Below, in pieces: positions 22,157 to 33,110 of a stretch of DNA of 64,000 bases (position 1 is the first letter of the stretch; every line of letters starts with the position of its first letter). The position numbers were made by a program, and so were the translations under genes. The notes beneath the pieces were generated by a model. It had not been told where the DNA came from. It saw nothing but the letters and a program-made list of their open reading frames with translations, and made no database searches. The stretch spans positions 22,802,488-22,866,487 of the forward strand of contig NC_092559.1 of NCBI RefSeq assembly GCF_037038585.1. The letters run 5' to 3'. Source of the stretch: Patagioenas fasciata (Eukaryota > Chordata > Aves > Columbiformes > Columbidae).

Positions 22157-22829
22157 TGTCGTGGTTGAGACGGACAAACAACATAGACCAAGTTCTTCCA
22201 GGATGAAAGTAGTAGATGCCATTTAATGCCACAGGAAATCAAGTGTGATCACAGTCAGTTATAGCCATCATAATATATGTAATATGCTGCGTATTTGTTG
22301 TCTCATCTCTCAGCAGCCATTCTGGTGTCTAGGATGAAATGAAGAGACAGAAGAACTACTTGGCCCTCCATCCTCCAGAGTACCCAACCTGGTATGGTTT
22401 GCACAGAAAGATGTAAACCTGTTTTCTTCAGACTGCTCACATTCTTTGCATCTCACCAGCAGCAAGAAGGAAGCAGCACAGTTGTTCAGTAAGTTCAGTG
22501 TGCTGCATGTTAATTGACTTGATATAATAATAGACTCATCATAGAATGGTATGTGTGGCGATGAAGAACGACGCACACGTGGACGCAGATAAAGACGTGC
22601 ACACACAGGCAGAGGTCATGTTCAGCAGGGAACAAAGAGCAAGGCAGAGCTAAGCTGAGTCAAGCTGAGGCTCTTTTTATTAACCATTCTCAATTTATAG
22701 ATTTACAGATAGGGACCTGGACTAAGACGTTAGACAGGATGTTTTTTCAATAATTGTTATTCCAAACACGCCACACTCATGTTGTGACTGTGTTCAGTCA
22801 CATTCCCACTCATTCACAGCCCAGGCCTG
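22157..22829 (-). mobile_element. ERV-D 5' LTR region (outer boundary unclear)
   Basis: The last about 70 bases (GGCATCTACTACTTTC ... CACGACA, minus strand) match the R-U5 end of the LTR pair at 36,662-37,396. Upstream there is a TATA/polyA-like TATAAATTGAG...AATAAA cluster (minus, about 22,700-22,675) that may belong to a second, older LTR. Another CA end (CCACACA) lies near 22,555. I therefore mark the whole stretch as LTR-derived without a firm start. It abuts the ERVL LTR at 22,830. Confidence 0.5.
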
Positions 22830-23488
22830 TGTCGAGGGTTAAGATTGCGGGGTGACAATCAAACCCTGGCAGATGTATTGTTAACCTCCTCTCCCCCCCA
22901 CTTCCCCCTTTTGCCCCTCCCTCTCCCCCCTTCCCACTCAGGACAGGCGATCGGTAGGGAAAGAAGGACAGAGAGAAGAGAGTTGGAAAAGTTAAAGATG
23001 TTTTACTAATGCTACTAATAAGAATAGAGAAAATAATACAAAATATACAAAACCAATCTTGTAAGTCTCAGCAACTGCAGAGCCAGCACCCAAAGTCCTG
23101 GATTAGACTCTGTAGCCAACCGGAGCTGGATTCAGTCTGTCACCAGGCCTCAGTTCGCAGGGACGACCAGCAAGGTCCTCTCCTAATGTCAGCCATGAGG
23201 AAAAAAGGGAAAAAGGGCATAAGGATGAGATCCTCGTGATCTCCCACTTTTATATGAAGTATTCACGTGAATGGAATGTTATACACCGTTGGTCAGTCTC
23301 TCGGTCATCAGTTTCTTGTTGCCCCTCTCGTGAGATGTCCATCTGTGCTTATCAATAAGTTTGCATTCCATTGCTAGGTTTAACCAAAACATGTGTTGGG
23401 TTCTCCAGGAAAATGCAGCTAACATGAAGGCTTTAGCTGACAGGCAAATTCACTAAAAGAGAAACTTGTTTTTAACAAAACCAGGACA
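22830..23488 (-). mobile_element. 3' LTR of the ERVL element
   Basis: On the minus strand it starts TGTCCTGG directly after the polypurine tract AAGGGGTGGAA (23,489-23,499) and ends CTCGACA at 22,830. It holds CATATAAAAGTGGG as TATA box. About 659 bp, related to the solo LTR at 1,322-2,055. No 5' LTR of this element is present, since its upstream side ends in unrecognised sequence before a CR1 tail. Confidence 0.82.
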
Positions 23489-23839
23489 TTCCACCCCTTA
23501 TAATATGACATTCACTGAATACTTATCAATACAATCTATCAATACAATCTAATTAATCACTACTACTATATATATATATACATATGTACATATATACACA
23601 GGAGTAATTAATCAGTGGACCATCCTTTGAAAAGTTCATTAAGTTCATTTTGTCACAACAGTCTCCCAGGGCAGGAAAAATGGTACAAGTGCATCTCATG
23701 AACACTGTGGGTTAAGGACACCACTTCGAAGAAGGTGTCGGGCGCCACTCGAAGAAGCTAGCTCTAGTTTCATCACCATTGTCTTGATCTGTAAGACACT
23801 TATTAAACATTGTTAGTGCGGCAATTCACATCATACAGT
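23489..23839 (-). other. ERVL 3' untranslated region
   Basis: Between the integrase stop and the LTR there is no env and no recognisable dUTPase, only AT-rich sequence with a short TA repeat near 23,566-23,580 and the polypurine tract at its LTR end. Confidence 0.6.
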
Positions 23840-26800
23840 TCAGCATTGCATATTTTCACCTAAAATCAAATCCCCTTGAGGTACACACCGAACTTCTCCA
23901 TCCTTAAGCATCACCCACCAGGTGCTGCCAGGTCCCTGGGCAAAAACAATCCCACGAATAGGTTTGCCTTTGCCTGAGGCAGGAGTAACCCAGACTGCCT
24001 TTCCTAAGATATTTTTCATGTGTACTACAGGGACTTTATCTCCTTCTACAGTCCGTAGAATTTCTGATTGGGCAGGCCCGGCTCGATTGGTTGATCCCCT
24101 AGTGTTGACCAACCAAGTGGCTTTTGCTAAATGTGAATCCCAGTTTTTAAAGGTTCCACCACCAAGTGCCTTTAGTGTAGTTTTTAACAAACCATTGTAC
24201 CTTTCAATTTTCCCAGAGGCTGGTGCATGATATGGAATATGATATACCCACTCAATACCATGTTCTTTGGCCCAATTGTCTATAGTACTGTTTTTGAAAT
24301 GAGTACCATTGTCTGATTCAATTCTTTCTGGCGTACCGTGCCGCCAAAGGACTTGCTTCTCAAGGCCCAAGATAGTATTTTGGGCTGTAGCATGAGGTAC
24401 GGCATATGTTTCCAACCATCCAGTGGTTGCTTCCACCATTGTAAGTACATAACGCTTACCTTGACGTGTTTGTGGAAGTGTAATATAATCAATCTGCCAA
24501 GCTTCTCCATACTTATACTTTAACCATCGCCCCCCATACCATACAGGTTTTAACCGTTTTGCTTGTTTGATTTCGGCGCAAGTTTCACATTCATGAATAA
24601 CCTGTGAAATAGTGTCCATAGTTAAATCCACCCCTCGATCACGAGCCCATTTGTATGTTGCATCTCTACCTTGATGCCCTGAAGCATCATGGGCCCATCG
24701 AGCTAGGAAAAGTTCACCTTTATGTTGCCAGTCCAAGTCCACCTCAGCTACATTAATCTTAGCAGCTTGATCCGTTTGTTGGTTGTTTAGATGTTCCTCG
24801 GTGGCTCGACTTTTAGGCACATGAGCATCTACATGCCGAACTTTCACAGGCAGGCTCTCTAGCCGAGCAGCAATGTCTTGCCACAGTGTGGCAGCCCAAA
24901 TGGGTTTACCTCTGCGCTGCCAGTTGCTTTTCTTCCATTGCTGTAGCCACCCCCACAAGGCATTTGCTACCATCCATGAGTCAGTATAGAGATAAAGTAT
25001 TGGCCACTTCTCTCGTTCAGCAATGTCCAAAGCCAGCTGGATGGCTTTCACTTCTGCAAACTGACTGGATTCACCTTGTCCTTCAGTGGCTTCTGTAACT
25101 TGTCGTGTGGGACTCCACACAGCAGCTTTCCACCTTCGATGTTTTCCTACAAGACGACAGGATCCATCTGTGAACAGTGCATACTGCTTATCAGTCTCTG
25201 AAAGCGCATTATATGGTGGTGCTTCTTCAGCACGTTTTACTTCATCCTCATCTGGAGACATCCCAAAGTCTTTGCTTTCTGGCCAGTCTGTAATCACTTC
25301 TAATATACCTGGACGGTTGGGACTTCCAATTCGAGCTCGTTGCGTGATCAGTGCAATCCATTTACTCCATGTAACTTCGGTTGCATGATGTGGAGAGGGA
25401 ACCGTCCCTTTGAACATCCAGCTCAGCACCGGCAGTCGAGGTGCCAGGAGGAGCTGTGCTTCAGTGCCGATCACTTCTGAAGCAGCTCAAACTCCTTCAG
25501 ATGCTGCTAGTATCTCCTTTTCAGTTGGAGTATAGTTGGCCTCAGATCCTTTGTATCCTCGACTCCAAAAACCTAAGGGTCGACCTCGGGTTTCTCCCGG
25601 TGCTTTCTGCCAGAGGCTCCAGGTAAGTCCAGTATCTCCGGCTGCGGTGTAGAGCACATTTTTAACATCTAGTCCAGTTCGGAGTGGTCCAAGGGCCACC
25701 GCATGAGTTATCTCACACTTAATTTGTTCAAAGGCTTGTCGTTGTTCTGGGCCCCACTCAAATTGGTTCTTTTTACAAGTCACTCGATAGAGAGGGCTCA
25801 CAATGTGGCTGTAGTCAGGAATATGCATTCTCCAAAAACCTACAACGCCCAAGAAAGTCTGTGTCTCCTTTTTATTAGTAAGTGGAGACATTGCTGCAAT
25901 TTTGTTGATCACATCCATTGGGATCTGACGACGGCCATCTTGCCATTTTATTCCTAAAAACTGGATCTCTCGTGCAGGTCCCTTGACCTTGCTCCGTTTT
26001 ATGGCAAAACCAGCATCCAAAAGAATATGAATTATTCTCTCACCTTTCTCGAAGACTTCTTTCGCTGTGTCGCCCCATACGATGATGTCATCAATATATT
26101 GCAAGTGTTCTGGAGCTTCACCTTGCTCCAGCGTGGTCTGGATCAGTCCATGGCAGATGGTAGGACTGTGTTTCCACCCCTGGTGCAAGCGATTCCATGT
26201 ATACTGGATGCCCCTCCAAGTGAAAGCAAACTGCGGCCTGCACTCTGCTGCTACAGGAATAGAGAAAAATGCATTAGCAATGTCAATTGTAGCATACCAC
26301 TTGGCTGCCTTTGACTCCAGTTCAAATTGCAGTTCTAGCATGTCAGGCACAGCAGCACTCAGTGGTGGTGTAACTTCATTCAGGTCACGACAGTCTACAG
26401 TTAGTCTCCACTCGTCACTAGACTTACGCACTGGCCAGATTGGGCTGTTAAAAGGTGAGCGAGTCTTACTGATCACACCCTGGCTTTCCAATTGACGGAT
26501 CAGCTACTGGATAGGAGTCAAAGAGTCTCGATTGGTGCGATATTGTCGGCGATGCACCGTTGTGGTAGCAATTGGCACCTGCTGATCGTCAACCCTCAGC
26601 AGTCCTACAACAGAAGGGTCATCTGAAAGACCAGGCAAATCAGACAGCTGTTCAATTTTCTCAGTGTCCACAGCTGCTATACCAAATGCCCACCTATACC
26701 CTTTTGGGTCCTTAAAATACCCTCTCCTGAGGTAGTCTATACCAAGGATGCACGGAGCATCTGGACCAGTCACAATGGGATGCTTTTGCCAGTTTTTTCC

Positions 26801-27010
26801 AGTTAGGCTCATTTCAGCCTCTACAACAGTCAGCTCCCGGGATCCCCCAGTCACTCCAACAATATTGATGGATTGCGTTCCTTTATAATTAGAAGGAATT
26901 ATTGTGCACTGAGCACCAGTGTCCACTAAAGCTTTGTACTCCTGGGGTTGTGTTGTACCAGGCCATAGTATTTGTACAGTCCAATAAACTCTGTTATCCC
27001 TTTCCTCCAC
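23840..27010 (-). pseudogene. pol: ERVL pol: protease, RT, RNase H, integrase; two nonsense codons only
   Basis: One continuous frame from 27,010 to 23,840, broken only by TAG at 26,506-26,504 and TGA at 25,489-25,487. Protease: LVDTGAQCTI (about 26,925). RT: SPFNSPIWPVRK, LHQGWKHSPT and the intact YIDDIIVWG (about 26,095). RNase H: LFTDGSC, FAEVKAIQLAL, LYTDSWMV. Integrase: His/Cys zinc segment (HDASGHQGR ... CETC), then the full D-D-E set (WQIDYI, ESDNGTHF, SGKIERY). Class III (ERVL) is judged from the RT block and lack of env. It is the best-preserved pol in the window after the gamma-like one. The mirror copy 49,622-52,792 has the same two stops. Confidence 0.88.
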
Positions 27011-27381
27011 CTGGCTGGAGGCAGGACACCTCTAATTCCTGTTTTGCACAGTCTCTGGGTGTGAATTAGAGGTTCCTTCAAGAGCATCAGAATCTCTTCT
27101 GCTCCTTTTGTAAACTGGAGCAGCCACCTTCCAGGACAGCCTGACAACATTTACACATCACACATCCTTGGGGCCGGTGTTCCGGCCCAAGATACCATTC
27201 TCATGAGCCTGGACTATCACTCCTTATAATAATGAAAAACATACTTCTGTATAACCTTACCAAGGTCCTTTATATTTTGACTAATTGCTGTGATTTAATC
27301 ATGTTAGTATTATTTCTTCTTTGACCATCTCGATGGTCATGTTAGTATTTATCTTCCTTTATCATCCAAGTGGTTGGAACC
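27011..27381. other. ERVL upstream remnant, no clear gene
   Basis: Probably the decayed end of ERVL gag. No zinc knuckle or capsid motif can be read. It contains an imperfect GC-rich hairpin at 27,166-27,191 (CCTTGGGGCCGG / CCGGCCCAAG around a short loop). Confidence 0.4.
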
Positions 27382-27977
27382 TCACATCCTGCTGTTCCCA
27401 CTGTATGGTTTGGAAGGGACCTTAAAGATCATCTAGTTCCAACCACCCTGCCATGGGCAAGAACACCTTCCACTAGATCAGGATGCTCAAAGCCCCAGAC
27501 AACCTGCCCTTGAACACTTCCAGGGATGGGGCATCTGGAACTTCTCTGGACAACCTGTTCCAGTGCCTCATCGCTCTCATGGTGAAGAATTTCTTCCTTA
27601 TAGTTAATCTAAATCTACCCTCTTTCAGTTTAAAGCCATTACCCCTTTTTCCTATCACTACATGCCCTTGTAGAAAGTCCCTCTCTAGCTTTCTTGTAGG
27701 CCCCCTTTAGGTACTGGAAAGCTGCTATAAGGTCTCCCCGGAGCCTTCTCTTCTCCAGGCTGAACAACCTCAACTCTCTCAGTCTTTCTTCATAGGAGAG
27801 GTGCTCCAGCCCTCTGATCATCTTCGTGGACCTCCTCTGGACTTGCTCCAAGAGGTCTATGTCCCTCTTATGTTGGGGGTCCCAGAGCTGAATGCTGAAC
27901 TCCAGGTGGAGTCTCACAAGAGCAGAGGGGGAGAATCACCTCCCTCAACCTACCGCCTAGCCTCCTTGCCATTCTTG
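27382..27977 (-). mobile_element. CR1 3' fragment, minus strand
   Basis: On the minus strand the frame 27,917-27,639 reads [19 protein letters not shown] and [20 protein letters not shown], continuing at 27,658-27,473 as FFTMRAMRHWNRL. This is the conserved C-terminus of avian CR1 ORF2, followed by the typical GGTCCCTTCCAA tail. The usual ATTCTATG octamer repeats are not seen. The element is strongly 5' truncated, as most CR1 copies are, and joins the truncated LTR of ERV-B. Confidence 0.9.
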
Positions 27978-28004
27978 CACAATTTCCATACATTCCACCC
28001 CCTT
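27978..28004 (-). promoter_or_regulatory. polypurine tract and LTR stub of ERV-B
   Basis: AAGGGGGTGGAA (28,004-27,993, minus) followed by TG is the same arrangement as the polypurine tract and LTR start of the ERVL element. Only about 15 bases of LTR follow before CR1 sequence begins, so the LTR was cut off at this junction. Confidence 0.5.
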
Positions 28005-28735
28005 GCTCAGGGGACAGCTTCTGCTAGGACCAGCAAAGCCAGAGTTGTTCATTTGGGTTTGTGAGGTGTAGCACAGAGCAATTTACAGGGGCATACAATA
28101 AACACATATAGAAAAAGAAAAAAACATATTTCTACAATAATGTTTTAAATTAGGTGTCCCATTCACTTTGTCAAGGAATTAGTCATTCAGCCAGGCATTA
28201 TCAGTAGATTGTTTCACTTGCTGCATTAATCCCAAAGATGTGAGATGTCTTCTTCCATGTTGACTAGTTCATCATTATGTTGAAGCACCACATGCCTTCA
28301 AAATAAGCAGCATTTGCAGCCACTACCTACTTAGAGGAAACCACAAGAAGAAACATTAATGTTAAAATCCCTTAGCATGGCACAATTCTGTAATACAGCT
28401 ACAAGGGTTGTCATGCTAGTGAAACACATTGTTAAGAGATCTGCAACCGTTAATTTCTCCTAAATATTAAAGGTAAATGATTAGGCTACAGTAGAGGCTG
28501 AACAGATCTAAGTTTACCAGGATAAATCTAAGTTAATCAATAGGAGTGTTGTCACCTTCCAGTAATACATATGCTGTTGCTCCAGCTCCTTTAGTTTAAC
28601 AACCTGGGTTTAACAACCTGGTGTGGGGTAATTGCCCATGCAGACTGAAAAGTCGTGGCCTGCACGTTTTCAGATTGGACTTCACTTTGATATTGGGTCT
28701 GTGACACCAAGAACATTGTTCCAATGCTGTCTCCT
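28005..28735. other. ERV-B 3' region without recognisable gene
   Basis: AT-rich sequence between the integrase remnant and the polypurine tract. A short minus frame (28,841-28,596) has no domain signature. No env is visible. Confidence 0.45.
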
Positions 28736-29122
28736 CTAGATAAAACACGTGTTCACTGAAGATACCTGAAATACAAGAACTCGAGAATCTGATATTAGCA
28801 GAGGATGTAACATAAGAAGAGAAGTCAACGTGCAAAACCATACAGTATTCTCTGGAATTATATAAATTTTTGCATCTAGATCAATAGGTTGCAGTCCCAC
28901 TTCACAATCCATTGATGTGAATAATTCCATTTTCTCTGTAGTTAGCCCTGACACTGTGTCCACAGAAGTGTATACATATTGCCACCCCCTAGAGGGGAGT
29001 AGGGGGCTGATATAATCGACCTGACAGGTATTCAAGGTCCATTGACCACGTTTTATCTTTCCCCATGGCCTATATAATGCCCTTAAATTAACTTTGTACA
29101 AGTGGCACAATGATGTGAGCAT
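28736..29122 (-). pseudogene. pol: ERV-B integrase remnant
   Basis: Carries the start of an integrase catalytic core: GQWTLNTCQVDYISPL with the first catalytic Asp, then a VDTVSGL strand. The second Asp and the Glu are not found, so the core is truncated. The zinc segment (HIACGHGSAYAA ... CKTCSHHCATC) lies at the end of the preceding frame. In the right arm the Thr before LNTC is Ala (substitution 29,038 / 47,594). Confidence 0.7.
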
Positions 29123-29883
29123 GTTTTACAAGTATATAATAGCAAAGCGGGTTGATTATGAGCAATGTCCCATGCCTGTGCAGCATAAGCTGATCCATGT
29201 CCACAAGCTATATGCATACTTAGAGCTTGAGCATGAAGTTCAGCAGAGGTCATATTATCTGCTTCCTTACTGTTTTGCGGCTCAAGTGAATCAACTTTAT
29301 TGTGCTCTTCTATTAATCCTTCACAAGGGGAATCCTCCTCCACAGATGATTTAGGGATAAAAGTTCTCCAATGCCCTAAAAATCCTAAAAAGGCATGTAA
29401 TTGTTTTACTGCAGCTGGTACAGAAAACTGCTGGACTGTGTGATATACCTTATCTGGTATTTCTCGAAGCTGCCTATGCCAAACTATTTCTAAAAATAGT
29501 ACAGTAGCACTAGGGTCCTGTGTTTTAGTCAGATTAATTGCCCAGCCTTGGTCCTGTAAATACACCTTCAAAAATTCAGCAGCTGCTTCAGTTTCTTGTT
29601 GTGACACTGCCATAATCAACAGATCATCAATATAATGGCAATCAGTAATGGTACCCAACCATAATGCTATATTAGCTACTATGATTTGATGGCAAACGGA
29701 GGGACTGTATTTGTATCTCTGAGACAACACTCGGCAAGTGTATTGCTTTTGTTGCCAGGTAAAGGCAAACTGGTCTTGCATTGAGGTGACAGGCGGGGTG
29801 GGGGGTGGGTGCAGTGTTGGCAGTGGGACTAGGGCTGGTTGATTTTTTTGCATAAACATTAACTTTTGCAAGCGGCAAAACAT
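29083..29883 (-). pseudogene. pol: ERV-B reverse transcriptase remnant joined to integrase zinc segment
   Basis: The 266-residue frame begins in a proline-rich stretch, then shows the RT palm (FAFTWQQKQYTC, QRYKYSPSVCH, YIDDLLIM with intact active site) and thumb (FLGFLGHWRTFIP). It passes directly into the integrase zinc segment. The N-terminal third of RT and the whole of RNase H are missing, so two deletions fused the parts in frame. A defective pol that cannot be functional despite the long frame. Confidence 0.8.
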
Positions 29884-29913
29884 TTCTGATGGTGTGATCC
29901 CACCTATTTCTAA

Positions 29914-30540
29914 TCATGGGATACCAGCTTGTACAAAATCATTCCATATTTGTGTCCGCCTCACCCGTGCTGTAACTCCTTTCAGTTTTGCTGGCTTTCC
30001 TTTATTCACCACCCAAACAGAGGGTCCTGAAATTACAGCCCCAATTCCCCTCAAGGCATTTACTAGAGTGCCTGCATTGCCCGTAGCATTTGTCACTGTT
30101 GGCAGAATCACGGGTATTAGTGAGGCAGGCGGTCCTCTAAGAAGTTGCATTTTAATACTTCTTGTCACTGCTACCCTGTCCAGATCGGATCCCATAATCA
30201 ATGCAGATGCCACCCCCATCCACCACACTAAATTAATACCATCCTCCATTGTGCACCAGTTTCCACAGGACAACACACATTCAACAGGTTCAACATATGC
30301 TGTTAAAACTGCAGCACACAAACACTGACATAGCGTAGGTGCAATAATATCTTGCCCGTCAGGACCTCTGACATTTTGCAGTTGAGCATATCCTCGTATC
30401 AGATCATCATTGGCTATAGGGCTTAATAAAACTTTTTCATCTGCTAATAAATGGATAGACGCATCTCCACTCTCCCAAGCTGGCAAAATCCGTGCCAGTA
30501 TTCCTTCCCCACTCTTCTGCTTCTCGGAGAGTGAGTACAC
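29914..30540 (-). CDS. ERV-B Gag-like open frame of unknown family
   Basis: A 208-residue open frame directly upstream of the ERV-B RT remnant. Its start (MYSLSEKQKSGEGILARIL) is followed by a helix-rich, Cys-containing body, including GIGAVISGPSVWVV and a C-terminal RRTQIWNDFVQAGIP. I do not recognise it. Position before pol suggests a capsid-type Gag segment, and the sequence is unbroken and identical in both arms. It has no signal peptide or zinc knuckle. It could also be captured host sequence. Confidence 0.4.
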   Translation of the reverse strand: MYSLSEKQKSGEGILARILPAWESGDASIHLLADEKVLLSPIANDDLIRGYAQLQNVRGPDGQDIIAPTLCQCLCAAVLTAYVEPVECVLSCGNWCTMEDGINLVWWMGVASALIMGSDLDRVAVTRSIKMQLLRGPPASLIPVILPTVTNATGNAGTLVNALRGIGAVISGPSVWVVNKGKPAKLKGVTARVRRTQIWNDFVQAGIP

Positions 30541-30719
30541 GTGATCTGCCCCTCCTCATCTGCTTGTTCCCGCTGCCACATCATTTGTATGGGGGGCTGT
30601 GCTCCCACCACCTCCCTGCCATTTAAGTCAGGATCAAATTAAAACTCAATATTGGAGACTGAGGATTCACTCCAAATATTTCCATCCCATTCCTCGGGAT
30701 TCCAAGATCATTTTGTGGT

Positions 30720-31379
30720 GAGAGATGGACAGATCTTGACAAAGCCACTCAGAGACTGAAAGGGCCTGTAAAAGCCCGAAAAAATCTGATGGGGATTTAC
30801 AGAGCCCAGCAGAGCCCGAAAGAGCCTGACAAAGCCCAACAGAGCCTGACAAAGCCCAACAGAGCCTGACAGATAGCAACAGAGACCGACAGAGCCCCAA
30901 AGGGGCTTACAGAGCCTCACAGGTCCTGACAGAAGCCTTCAAAGCCCGACAGAGACCGACAAAGCCCAACATGGATCAAAAAAGCCCAACAAAGCCTGAT
31001 GTAGCCTGACAGATAATGACAGAGCCCAACAAAGCCAGAGAAAACCCAAAAGATCCCAACAAATTCTGAAAGAACTCGACAGGGCCTGAGAGAGCATGAC
31101 AGGGCCCAACAAAGACCAACAGAGCTTATAGGGCCTGACAGATCCTGACAGACCCCGACAGACCCTGACATAGCCTACCAGAAACTTACAGAGTGTGCAA
31201 GAGCCACACAGAGCCCAAATAAACACGAAACGGAACTTGAAAGAGCCAAACAGAGCCTGACAGGAATTGACAGATCCCAACTAAGCCCTACAGTGCCCGA
31301 CAGAGGTCAAAAGAACCAACAGAGACAGATAAAGCATAACAGACCAGGAAAGAGCATGACAGGACCTGACAGATCCTGA
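30720..31379 (-). repeat. 10-bp minisatellite, left-arm edge
   Basis: Degenerate tandem units of about 10 bp (consensus CTCTGTCAGG on the minus strand, CCTGACAGAG on the plus). They begin right after the ERV-B flank and run into the N gap. This is the mirror of 45,254-45,912. All three minus frames are open because a stop-free 10-bp unit repeats every 30 bases. Confidence 0.9.
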
Positions 31380-31479
31380 NNNNNNNNNNNNNNNNNNNNN
31401 NNNNNNNNNNNNNNNNNNNNNNNNNNNNNNNNNNNNNNNNNNNNNNNNNNNNNNNNNNNNNNNNNNNNNNNNNNNNNNN
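31380..31479. other. assembly gap of exactly 100 N
   Basis: Exactly 100 N, the usual placeholder for a gap of unknown size between contigs. The left flank is minisatellite; the right flank is the middle of a retroviral pol. The two sides are therefore not known to be adjacent. Confidence 0.98.
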
Positions 31480-33110
31480 ATTCAGTATTTCCTCCTGGTA
31501 CTTAATGTTTGTTCCTTGTGAAGAGAGCAGTCCCCGCTCTTTCCAAAGGGCTCCATGCACATGAACAACTCCAAAAGCATATTTTGAGTCAGTCCATATG
31601 TTAACTTTCTTGTTTTCGCTGAGTTCCAATGCCCTAGTTAAGGCGATTAATTCCGCTTTTTGTGCTGAGGTGTTTGGCGGTAAGGGTTTAGCCTCAATTA
31701 CTGTCTTGGCAGTACTAATCACATATCCTGCATACCGCATTCCGTTCTCCACAAAGCTACTGCCATCAGTAAAGAGTTCCCAGTCAGTTTCTGCCAGCGG
31801 AGCGTCTTTCAAATCAGGGCGACTTGCGTGGGTGTATTCGATGACTTCCATGCAATCATGTTCCAGGTCTCCTTCTTCAGTACCTGCATCCAAAAACTCA
31901 GCAGGATTCATTAGGTTAGTAGTTTTTAGAACAACATCATCTTGTTCTGTCAGAATTACCTGGTATTTCATCATTCTGCTTGGGGAAAGCCAATGACCCC
32001 CCTTTTGTTCCAGTACTGTTGTCACCATATGGGATACAAACACTTCTATCCTTTTTCCCGTAGTTAATTTTCGGACCTCCTGGATCAGTATTACTGTAGC
32101 AGCTACCGCCCGTAAGCACGCCGGCCACCCAGTACTTACCGGATCTAGCTGTTTAGAAAAATAGCCAACAGGTCTTTTCCAGGATCCCAGTTGTTGGGTT
32201 AATACCCCCAAGGCAAGTCTTTGTCGCTCGTGTACAAACAACTGGAAATCTTTGCTCAAGTCCAGCAGGCCCAAGGTAGGCGCCTGCATCAAAGCCTGTT
32301 TTAGCTTTTGGAAGGCTTCACGTTGTGGTTTTCCCCACATGAACGTCTTATTCCCTTGTGCTTCGTATAAAGGTTTGGCAATCAACCCATAGTCCATAAT
32401 ACAAAGTCTGCACCATCCTGTCATTCCTAAAAAGGATCTTAATTCATGTAAGTTTCGTGGTTCTGAAATAGCACAGATAGCATGCACACGGTTTGTACCT
32501 AATTTCCGCTGTCCTTGAGAAAGCTCGCATCCTAAATAAATCACAGTCTTGGATGCAATTTGAGCTTTACTTTTCGATACTTTGTACCCATTCATTCCCA
32601 ATTGGTTCAGTATTTCAATCGTTACCTGGATGCAGAGTTCTCGTGTCTCAGTCGCGATCAAAATGTCGTCTACGTATTGTAGTAACAGGTACCATTGTCG
32701 AGGGATCACGATGTGGCCTTTCGTAGTCCATTCCTCGAGTTCTTTGGCCAACTGATTTCCAAAAATAGTTGGGCTATTTTTGAATCCTTGCGGAAGACGT
32801 GTCCAGGTTAACTGAGTTTTCCTTCCATTGTATGGATTTTCCCATTCAAAGGCAAATAGCTTTTTGCTTTCCAGGTCGAGGGGTATGCAGAAGAAGGCAT
32901 CTTTTAAATCAAGTACAGTAAGCCATTTATATTTCTCCTTCACAAATGTTAACAAGGTGTATGGATTTGCAACTACCGGATAAATGTCCTTAGTGATCTG
33001 GTTTACAGCCCGCAAATCTTGGACTAATTGGTAATTACCATCGGACTTCTTTACTGGAAAAATTGGAGTATTATATTCTGTTTCACATTCCTCTAGAATT
33101 CCATATCTCA
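31480..33110 (-). pseudogene. pol: gamma-like ERV pol: reverse transcriptase and RNase H, truncated by gap
   Basis: An open frame with fingers (NTPIFPVKKSDG, QDLRAVNQ), palm (TRLPQGFKNSPT, intact LQYVDDILIA near 32,690-32,660) and thumb/connection (FLGMTGWCRL, GHWLSPSR). RNase H follows with LFTDGSS, AQKAELIALT and IWTDSKYAFG, all catalytic acids present. The frame then meets the N run; residues read beyond it come from minisatellite and are not part of the gene. The start of this frame is in a different phase from the protease frame, with the break at about 33,108-33,125. Confidence 0.88.

Larger units (their letters stand above)
12615..31379 (+). repeat. left arm of a giant inverted repeat
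   Basis: Each base pairs with the reverse complement of 45,254-64,000. The coordinate sum is 76,615 outside and 76,632 inside the TTTTC tract at 19,507-19,648. Frames mirror one to one across all 18.7 kb. I found six substitutions (left 24,775; 24,854; 25,748; 26,491; 27,026; 29,038). The outer limit is not reached, because the window ends first on the right. The inner limit is the N gap. Confidence 0.95.
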
